This document shows, one piece after another, positions 57,406 through 64,000 of a DNA stretch of 64,000 bases. The stretch is from Methylobacillus glycogenes JCM 2850 (GTDB taxonomy: Bacteria; Pseudomonadota; Gammaproteobacteria; Burkholderiales; Methylophilaceae): contig NZ_BAMT01000007.1 of assembly GCF_000617925.1 (NCBI RefSeq), forward strand, positions 108,240 to 172,239, read 5' to 3'. The notes beneath the pieces are model-generated. The model searched no databases. It saw only the letters and a list, made by a program, of their open reading frames with translations, and was not told where the DNA came from. The stretch's first letter is position 1, and each line of letters starts with the position of its first letter. The position numbers and the translations under genes are program-made.

Positions 57406-59272
57406 TTATTGTTTTTGTAGGAATTTGCTCAGGTCATGCATGATGTTTAGCATGATGCGTGCCTGGCTTTGCTGGGCACTTGCCAACTCATGAGCAGGCA
57501 AGGCTTGATCTTTAGGGGTGGTGAATTGCGTACTGGCGTAGCCATTGATATTCATGGTGGCCTTGACCTTGTCGTCCAGGTAAGCAATGCGATACCAGTC
57601 TGAAATATAGGTGTAGCTGCGATCTGTCCCATTGATCAGGTCATGTCCCAGGGTGTAATCCGCACTGGGGTTTTGCACTCCCAGATAAGGCATGATGGTC
57701 GGGATAATATCCATATGACTGCTCATTTCGTTGTGCTCTTGCCCACTGAGATTGGGTAGCCACAGCACCAAGGGTGTGCGCACCTGCTCATTGACGAAGG
57801 TGGAGTTATGGCCCCAGAAACCATGCTCCATGAATTCCTCGCCATGATCGCCAACCAAAATGACAATAGTGTTATCCAGCAACTGATGTTGCTGCAGATA
57901 GGCAAACACGCGGGCAAACTGGCTATCCAGATGGTGAACGGCATTGATGTAGCGGTTTTTGATCGGCTCGATATCGTCGCGTAACTCGGCTTTGCTCAGC
58001 GTGGCGTAATTGATGTCGTCCTTGTAGGGGCGGCGGATCACGCTCTCTTCCGGGAAGTGATAACGCGCATGCGGTGACTCAAAGAACATAAAACTGAAGA
58101 AGGGTTTTGCCGGGTCACGCTTGGTGATGGCGTCCAGCATGTCGGTGACGTTTTGCCTGTCATTCATCCAGCCTGGCTTGCCATTGCCTTGTAGCGCTTG
58201 CATATGTTGCGGCGGGACATGGCTGAACAATGCGCGGTCAAATTCCGGATAGCTGAACATTGCGCTGGTGTAGAGCGATATCTGATACTGCTGTTGTTGC
58301 AAGACATCAATAATCGCTGCACCGCGCTGGTCGCGCATAAAGGCAAACCAGTAATTGCCCGGCAAGCCTGTGAACATGCTGAACACACCCATGCGTGTGC
58401 CATTGCCGCCGCTGTAGTTCTGGTTGAATTTCTGCGCACTTTGGGCAAAACGCCAGGTATTGGGCATGATCTCCGGGGTGAGCATATCCGCGCGCCACGA
58501 TTCCGAGGTCAGCCAGATGATGTTGTAAGGTTTAGCAGGCGCCTGCACAGAAAATGGCTTGAGCGGGTAATTCAGCCGCCCGGCAATATTCAGCTTGGCC
58601 CGTTCTACCGTCTTCACGCCCAGATGTTTGAACAGACTTTTGGTGGTGACAGGGTGGAAGAAAGGCACGCTTTCTGCCAGGCTGGTCATGGTGGGCTTGC
58701 CCATGGCATCTTGCGCCGCATAGGTCAGATGTATGCCCAGCTGGTGATGATGATCACAGGTATCAATGCACGACGCCAATGAGCTTGTTCTGTGCGAGCA
58801 CCCTTGGCCATGGCCAGGCACAGCACAAGCAAGATGAGATGCAGCACAACAAAACCCACGACTATCATGCCATGCCCAGTTGGCTGGCCTGACTGCCACC
58901 GAGAGAATCTATACCGCCGGGCGTGGTGATCAGGTTGATGATGAAGCTATTGATGAACATGCCATACAGGGCATACAGCTTGGCATTGGCATAAAGCAGC
59001 AGGCTGGTCAGCGAGGTGGTGATGACGGCCATGGCATAAGAGAACACTGGCTTGCGCGGCAGCACAAGCTGGGTCAGCCAGGTCAATACCATGCTGGGCA
59101 GCAAGTAGTAAACGCTGTAGCACAGCCAGCTTGCGACGATAAAGGCAAAAGCAGGTAAGCCGCTATCCCAAGCTTGTTGCAGTTTGATGGTATCTAGCGC
59201 CAATGCCAGTAGTGCGAGATAACTTAGTAGAAAGAAATACGCCAGCGACCTATGCGGTGAATTGCTTATCAT
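57406..59272 (-). CDS. YejM/PbgA-like inner-membrane sulfatase-fold protein, frameshifts in linker
   Basis: The gene begins at ATG 59272 with a DUF3413-like membrane region of about five helices (SLAYFFLLSYLALLALAL, NAKLYALYGMFINSFIINL). Shifts near 58868 and 58735 break the fifth helix (VVGFVVLHLILLVLCLAMA) and linker. The periplasmic sulfatase domain follows (NIIWLTSESWRADMLTPEIM, VGDHGEEFMEHGFWGHNSTF, WLPNLSG). Overall length of about 620 residues resembles YejM, which senses lipopolysaccharide in enterics and regulates LpxC. A phosphoethanolamine- or glycerol-phosphate-transferring relative is possible. The Ser in TSESWRADM takes the nucleophile position. Confidence 0.8.
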
Positions 59273-59493
59273 GAGAAAATCATAGTAAAAATATAAGCAA
59301 TATATAGCAAATACGAGGCCAGCTGAACCTTGACTCGGAGAAAATTATTTAATGATTTAAAATCATGGTGTTAGATTTAAGCGGCATGAGGGTATGCGAT
59401 GCAACAGATGGGATTTCCTACAAATCATGCAGGGTTTTAGGTAGACATCCCTGCAAATTTTGCGGACTAAAGGTGCAGAAATAGGAGGACAGC

Positions 59494-59728
59494 ATGTCTT
59501 TGCAACAAGCGGTGAAATTGGCATTGGCCGGAGACTGGCATGGTGCGCACAATATTGCCCAGGATATCGAAAGTGCCGAGGCACACTGTGCATGCGGTAT
59601 TGCACAAGATAGAAGGGGATGAGTGGAACAGCCGCTACTGGTACAAGCGTAGCAAACATGAGTACGAAGAATTTACAGACCCGCAGGCTGAGCTGCGCGC
59701 GATTGCGCAACAGCTTGATGCGGATTAA
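59494..59728 (+). CDS. conserved small protein of unknown function, one frameshift
   Basis: A strong AGGAGG site precedes ATG 59494 (MSLQQAVKLALAGDWHGAHN). The frame switches near 59585 to TVHAVLHKIEGDEWNSRYWY, ending QQLDAD at 59728. Corrected length is about 78 residues. I recall similar short proteins (ALAGDW-GAH, HKIEGDE-NS-YWY) in many proteobacteria; no function is known to me. A perfect terminator follows. Confidence 0.78.
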
Positions 59729-59800
59729 TGCATTGCGAGTTAACTCAAGCGCATGAACTCTATTAACTCAAAGCCGAATTGAGTCAAAGAGAAAATGCGC

Positions 59801-59838
59801 TGGCCCCTGGTGGTAACCCCACCAGGGGCCAGGCTTTT
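59801..59838 (+). terminator. rho-independent terminator
   Basis: TGGCCCCTGGTGG and CCACCAGGGGCCA form a perfect 13-bp stem, followed by GGCTTTTT. It ends the small-protein transcript on the plus strand and can also stop gnd from the other side. Confidence 0.92.
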
Positions 59839-59879
59839 TAGCAGACCTTAAAGCCTGCAAGATTTAGTGTGAACTGCTT

Positions 59880-61389
59880 TTAAGCATCCAGCTGCGGACG
59901 ACCTGGCTCCGGCCAATCCACGTGGAAGAACTGACCACGTGGCTGATCGGTACGCTCATAGGTATGCGCACCGAAGTAGTCACGCTGGGCTTGCAACAGA
60001 TTGGCAGGCAGGCTGGCGCTGCGGTAGCCGTCATAGTAGGACAGCGCGGCGCAGAAGGCCTGGGCCGGAATACCATTGCGCACCGCCAGTGACACCACCT
60101 CACGCCAGCTGGATTGGCCTTCTTCCAAAGCTTCGGTGAAGTAAGGGTCCAGCATCAGGTTCTTCAAGCGTGAGTCCAGGGCGTAAGCATCGGTAATCTT
60201 CTGCAGGAAGCGCGCGCGTATGATGCAACCACCACGCCAGATCTGCGCAATCTCACCAAAGTTGAGTTTCCAGTTATAGGCACTTGCGCCTTGTCTATGA
60301 GCTGGAAGCCTTGGGCGTAGGCGCAAATCTTGGAGCAATACAGCGCATTACGTATGGATTCGATCAGCTTCTTGCGGTCGGATTCCAGCTTGATTTCCGG
60401 CCCCTTGAGTATCTTGCTGGCTTCTACGCGCTCATCCTTGACTGTGGACAAGGCACGCGCAAACACCGCTGCTGCAATTGCATTGGCGGGAGAACCCAGT
60501 TCCAGCGCATTGGCAGCTGTCCACTGACCTGTGCCCTTCTGCCCTGCGGCATCCATAATCTTGTCCACCAGGAAGCCCTCACCCGCCGGGTCTTTCTGTT
60601 GCAGGATATCGCCAGTGATCTCGATCAGGAAGCTGGATAGTTCACCCTTGTTCCATTCCTCAAATACCTTGCCTATTTCGTCGGCGCGCATGCCCAGCAA
60701 GTTCTTCATGAGCCAGTAGGTTCGCAGATCAGCTGCATATCGATGTATTCGATACCGTTGTGCACCATCTTGACGTAATGGCCTGCACCATCAGGGCCTA
60801 TGTACTCGGCACAGGCAAAGCCGCCTTGTACAGGTTTGCCAGGTGTGCCGCCTTCAATCGGGTTGCCCGTGCGTGGGTCTACCTTGGCGGCGATATCACG
60901 CCAGATAGGCTCCAGCGAGGACCAGGCCTTGCGGGTGCCGCTGGGCATGAGCGAAGGGCCGAAGCGGGCGCCAGTTTCACCGCCAGAAACGCCAGAGCCT
61001 ATGAATTCCAGACCCTTGGCACGTAATTCTTTCTCGCGGCGTATGGTGTCTGTCCACAAGGCATTGCCGCCATCAATAATGATGTCGCCTTCTTCCAGGA
61101 AGGGGATCAAGGCATTGATAGTGACATCGGTGGCGCTGCCAGCCTTGACCAGCAGAACGATCTTGCGCGGGCGTTTGATGCTGAGGACAAAGGTGGCGAG
61201 ATCTTCAAAACCCTGCAGGCGTTCAGCAGCGGGTTCGTTGTCCTTGCAGTGGGCGATGAAATCGCGGGTTTTTTCAGGATTGCGGTTGTATACCGAGATC
61301 GTGTAGCCATGATCTGCGATGTTTAATGCCAAGTTCTGACCCATGACGGCTAAACCGATGAGGCCAATATCTGCGCTATTTGTACTCAT
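59880..61389 (-). CDS. gnd: 6-phosphogluconate dehydrogenase (decarboxylating), two frameshifts
   Basis: The three frame segments are one Gnd protein. [20 protein letters not shown] (NADP-binding) and [20 protein letters not shown] lead to [18 protein letters not shown] text ([20 protein letters not shown]). After a shift near 60713 comes [20 protein letters not shown] to AYAQGFQLI, and after one near 60288 [20 protein letters not shown] to the end. It converts 6-phosphogluconate to ribulose-5-phosphate, CO2 and NADPH. In ribulose-monophosphate methylotrophs this is the key step of cyclic formaldehyde oxidation. The start ATG is 61389. Confidence 0.92.
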
Positions 61390-61570
61390 GATGATTGCTT
61401 CTTATTAAGTGGGTGGAAAGAAACGAGAGCCCGTCCGGCCACACAGCAATATACAAGTCGGTACAACGACTCCCAGCCCAGACTATAGCCCTATATGGGC
61501 AAAGGCACAAAGGCGGAGTGCCAGGAATTTTTGAATTTTGACGCTAGAGATAGAGTTTTGTCGGGATTTT

Positions 61571-61975
61571 TCAGGAGTTCTCATGCTGCATGGCAGCAAA
61601 GTGAGAAAGCGCCTGCAAACGACGATTGAGGCTGTGGCCTGCAATCAGCAGCAGACTGCCTGGTATGGTCAACGCAATTTCCGCCGCGGTATTCATGGGC
61701 AGAAAAGCAGCACAGCCCACCAAAATCAAACCGCTGGCCAGCAGCAAACTGGGTTTGAGGTCGGCATGGTGACGCCAGCCAGACCAGGCACCAAACACTG
61801 CAGCGGGCAGCAAGGCGGCAAACAGCCAGACATGCACGCTTTCATCGAGAAACACCGACAAGGGCATGAACATGGCCAACCAAGGCAGCACCAGACAGTG
61901 CACCAGACAGAGCAGGGAAACAAAATTGCCCAGCTTGTCCCAGTTGAAGATTTTTTGTTTGAGAGCGTTGATGAT
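61571..61975 (-). CDS. MerC-like membrane protein, start unclear
   Basis: Four hydrophobic segments with MerC features: the stretch KIFNWDKLGNFVSLLCLVHC at the beginning (paired Cys within the first helix), WLAMFMPLSVFLDES and HADLKPSLLLASGLILVGC. The homologous region begins at 61975, where the sequence reads ATC ATC; no ATG is in frame after an upstream stop, and the first usual start is GTG 61903 inside the first helix. A base error at the start is likely. MerC proteins carry mercury in mer operons, but lone chromosomal copies like this have no known substrate. Confidence 0.72.
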   Translation of the reverse strand: MINALKQKIFNWDKLGNFVSLLCLVHCLVLPWLAMFMPLSVFLDESVHVWLFAALLPAAVFGAWSGWRHHADLKPSLLLASGLILVGCAAFLPMNTAAEIALTIPGSLLLIAGHSLNRRLQALSHFAAMQHENS

Positions 61976-62225
61976 GCGACTTCTTTGACGAGCAGCGAGT
62001 TAACAAACGACAAGTCATTTTAGAACAGTTAGGCCAGGATTAGCAACTTTGTTGCAATGTTATGACGGCATGCCCATGCGCAGCCTCAACGCGCTATCAA
62101 GCTTGCAGACACAGGCACAACGTTTACGAACACTTACCCATCTTTACACAAGTCTTCAAAACTCTGCATTTGCCGCGCTAGTCTCAATCATTAACCACAC
62201 CATCCGTGGTTTTGGAGAATGAGAA

Positions 62226-62687
62226 ATGCGTACAGCGAGTGATAGATTAAAGTCCCCCCGCACCCTGCTCATGCTAGGTCTGCTGGCTGGTCTGACCTTA
62301 AGTGCCACAGCGCAGGCTGACCCCTGGCATGGCGGCCACAGGCGTGGTGGTGCCAGTGTAGGCATCTATGTTGGCCCTGGTTTTTATGGCCCTGGCCCGG
62401 GCTGGGGGCCTTATTACCCGCGTGCCTATTACCCCGGCCCTTACTATCCAAGCCCATATTATGCAGTGCCGCCGTATCCCTACACCCCGCCTGTCATCGT
62501 GACACCCGCCCCGGTGCAAGTGGCACCGCCAGTGTATATCGAGCAGACACCGCAGCAGGCGCAAGCTCCGTCGCCCCAGGCCGATAGTGGCTACTGGTAT
62601 TACTGCAAGCCCGCCGAGGCTTACTACCCTTACGTCAAGGAATGCCCGCAAGGCTGGCAAAAAGTCCCGGCACAACCTGCCAACTAA
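62226..62687 (+). CDS. secreted Pro/Tyr/Gly-rich protein with YYPYV-x2-CP-x-GW motif
   Basis: A 153-residue protein: signal peptide (LAGLTLSATAQA), a low-complexity Pro-Tyr-Gly region (residues 45-95, with repeated YYPGPYY-type units), and a C-terminal YWYYCKPAEAYYPYVKECP followed by QGWQKV. That tail is a widespread motif of small proteobacterial envelope proteins of unknown function. A GGAGAATGAGAA leader precedes the ATG. Confidence 0.85.
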   Translation: MRTASDRLKSPRTLLMLGLLAGLTLSATAQADPWHGGHRRGGASVGIYVGPGFYGPGPGWGPYYPRAYYPGPYYPSPYYAVPPYPYTPPVIVTPAPVQVAPPVYIEQTPQQAQAPSPQADSGYWYYCKPAEAYYPYVKECPQGWQKVPAQPAN

Positions 62688-62719
62688 GGCCTGCGTTGAT
62701 AGCCGTTCAAGGATAGATC

Positions 62720-63271
62720 ATGAAAATTGCGATTGCATTATTACCCGCCCTGTTGCTTGGTGCGTGCGCGACCTTGCCGCCAGATGGCCCCAGCCGCATG
62801 GCATTGCCAGGTTCGGGCAAGGGCTTTGACCAGTTTCGTTATGACGATGGCGTTTGCCGCCAGTTTGGTCTGCAACAAAGTGGTTCGGCCAAGGAAACCG
62901 CCAAAGAAAGCGCGCTCACCAGCGCTGCGGTCGGTACCGTGGTTGGTGGTTTGCTAGGCGCTGCGGCGGGTGGTCATCAGGGTGCCGCTGTAGGTGCAGG
63001 CTCGGGCTTGCTGGTGGGCACCATGGCAGGTTCGGCCATTGCTGCCGATTCTTATGAAGGTGCACAGCAGCGCTATGACAATGCCTATACCCAGTGCATG
63101 TATGCCAAGGGTCACAAGGTTGCAGTCTCGGCCAGCCTGGCGCGGCAGCAATATAACCAACCTCAGCTTGGCTCAGCCCCGCGTGCAGCGGTAACCCCGC
63201 CACCACCTCCGCCCCCGGGCTATCGTGGTGCAGCCCTGCCTTCTGCTGTGCCGCCAGATTACAGAGAGTAA
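62720..63271 (+). CDS. glycine-zipper lipoprotein
   Basis: A 183-residue lipoprotein (lipobox LLGAC near residue 15) with a central glycine zipper (about residues 68-110: AVGTVVGGLLGAAAGGHQGA and GAGSGLLVGTMAGSAIA) and a Pro-rich C-terminal tail. YDNAYTQCMYAKGHKV is a conserved companion block. Glycine-zipper lipoproteins insert in or span the outer membrane; function unknown. It starts 32 bases after the preceding gene, likely cotranscribed. Confidence 0.88.
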   Translation: MKIAIALLPALLLGACATLPPDGPSRMALPGSGKGFDQFRYDDGVCRQFGLQQSGSAKETAKESALTSAAVGTVVGGLLGAAAGGHQGAAVGAGSGLLVGTMAGSAIAADSYEGAQQRYDNAYTQCMYAKGHKVAVSASLARQQYNQPQLGSAPRAAVTPPPPPPPGYRGAALPSAVPPDYRE

Positions 63272-63358
63272 GACTTAAGTACTCAACATAATAACGATAA
63301 AAGTTTGATGAATAAAACGGGGATTGCAGCCACAGCGCTGCGTTTGAAGGAGAGCAAA

Positions 63359-63946
63359 ATGAGTACACCCGTGAGCAAGACAAGTTTTAGCGCAATGAGC
63401 GTGAGCAAGACCAGCTTCAGCAAGATTAGCCTGAGTGCGTTGGCAATGATACTGCTGGGCGGAATGCTGAGTAGCGCCCCGGCCTATGCCGATAGAGATG
63501 ACAGGCGCGATAACGGCCCGCGGCATGAAAAGCATTGGGATAAAGATCATAAGCGCGGACATGATCGTGGCTATGAACGTGGTCGTGATAACCGGCATGA
63601 GTATCGCCATGATCACGGCGATGGGCGCTGGCAAGCGCAGTCACGCCCTGTGATCGTACATCAGGATGTGCACTATCATTTCCGTGATGCCGATAGGTAT
63701 CGTCTGCAATCGCAATACCAACGCAGCCTGCGTGGTGTGCGGCATGATCATAGGCCTTATTTCCAGCCTGGGTATGCCGTGATTCCGGCATATAGGCCGT
63801 ATATCACACCAGTGCCTGTGCATGTGTTGCGCACGCTGCCTCCACCGCCTCCAGGGTATGTGATTGGTTATTACCAGGGCTATAACGTGGTGTATGACCC
63901 TACTACCTATGTCATTCTTACGGCGATAGATTTGCTGGCGAGGTAG
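63359..63946 (+). CDS. RcnB-like periplasmic protein
   Basis: About 195 residues from ATG 63359 (GAAGGAG site; an upstream ATG at 63305 lacks one). A signal peptide (LGGMLSSAPAYA) is followed by a His/Arg/Asp-rich stretch (about residues 30-75: HEKHWDKDHKRGHDRG) and the RcnB domain near the end (LPPPPPGYVIGYYQGYNVVY, YVILTAIDLL). RcnB of E. coli tunes nickel/cobalt efflux. Histidine richness fits metal binding. No RcnA efflux pump is in view. Confidence 0.88.
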   Translation: MSTPVSKTSFSAMSVSKTSFSKISLSALAMILLGGMLSSAPAYADRDDRRDNGPRHEKHWDKDHKRGHDRGYERGRDNRHEYRHDHGDGRWQAQSRPVIVHQDVHYHFRDADRYRLQSQYQRSLRGVRHDHRPYFQPGYAVIPAYRPYITPVPVHVLRTLPPPPPGYVIGYYQGYNVVYDPTTYVILTAIDLLAR

Positions 63947-64000
63947 ATATAGCGGGAGGCGGGAGGGCTTCTCGCTACTTCAGCTATTGCGAGAGGCTTT

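Noticed and set aside
61571..61975. Mercury-resistance operon
   Set aside because: Only a MerC-like protein is present; no MerR, MerA, MerT or MerP nearby.
1..64000. CRISPR arrays, insertion sequences, prophage genes
   Set aside because: No regularly spaced direct repeats, transposase, integrase or phage structural motifs were seen on reading both strands.

Overview
This window looks like a chromosomal segment of a methylotrophic betaproteobacterium, most likely a member of the Methylophilaceae. That placement is an inference from gene content: a fructokinase / sucrose-phosphate synthase-phosphatase / amylosucrase operon, a lone PqqA precursor peptide, 6-phosphogluconate dehydrogenase, and beta-proteobacterial housekeeping genes (thiSG, apaG, mltA, aas-lplT). 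I saw no ribosomal RNA, insertion sequence, prophage or CRISPR array. The only RNA gene found is tRNA-Gly(CCC).

Layout. 1-1.8 kb: an RpfG-like HD-GYP response regulator followed by the 5' part of an RpfC-like sensor kinase that runs off the left edge. 2.3-5.3 kb: an MFS permease, then a degraded restriction island (Mrr stub, DUF1016 nuclease, HsdS stub) next to tRNA-Gly. 5.4-10.8 kb: an OprC-type copper TonB receptor, a PLP enzyme, an APS kinase/sulfotransferase pair and CsbD. 11-21.7 kb: a tightly packed, minus-strand operon of eleven or twelve genes (TPR O-GlcNAc-transferase-like glycosyltransferase, DegT aminotransferase, ACP, KAS III, two SDRs, two left-handed-beta-helix acyltransferases, FkbM methyltransferase, two Rieske oxygenases and a 46-residue micro-ORF). 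I read it as a dedicated pathway that builds an acylated, oxidised and methylated amino-sugar and attaches it to protein. 22-27 kb: thiSG-apaG-mltA and a DODA dioxygenase/DoxX pair with a LysR regulator. 27-33 kb: orphan pqqA, an entericidin, and an aas-lplT lysophospholipid-recycling operon that also encodes a membrane-anchored protein with a permuted-papain-like His...Asn-Cys signature. 33-41 kb: a 2OG-Fe oxygenase, a 1253-residue binding-protein/PAS/GAF/GGDEF/EAL sensor, copper-related small proteins and a second diguanylate cyclase. 41-48.6 kb: an EntS-like exporter and an isoquinoline-1-oxidoreductase-type molybdoenzyme (iorAB) with its XdhC and MocA maturation factors. 48.6-54.6 kb: the sucrose operon followed by an MscS channel. 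54.7-64 kb: DUF2235 hydrolase, dienelactone hydrolase, PsiF, a YejM-like sulfatase, gnd, a MerC-like protein and three small envelope proteins.

Cooperation. Sucrose synthesis plus MscS forms a plausible osmoadaptation unit. IorAB, XdhC and MocA make and mature one molybdenum hydroxylase. Aas, LplT and the 562-residue protein may form a phospholipid deacylation/reacylation loop. Two c-di-GMP proteins and the HD-GYP regulator point to strong c-di-GMP signalling.

Caution. At least sixteen otherwise well-conserved genes are broken by single-base shifts, often more than once. This is too many for biology in a compact genome, so uncorrected indel errors in the assembly are the likely cause. Such genes are annotated here as one CDS over their full span, with the shift position given.
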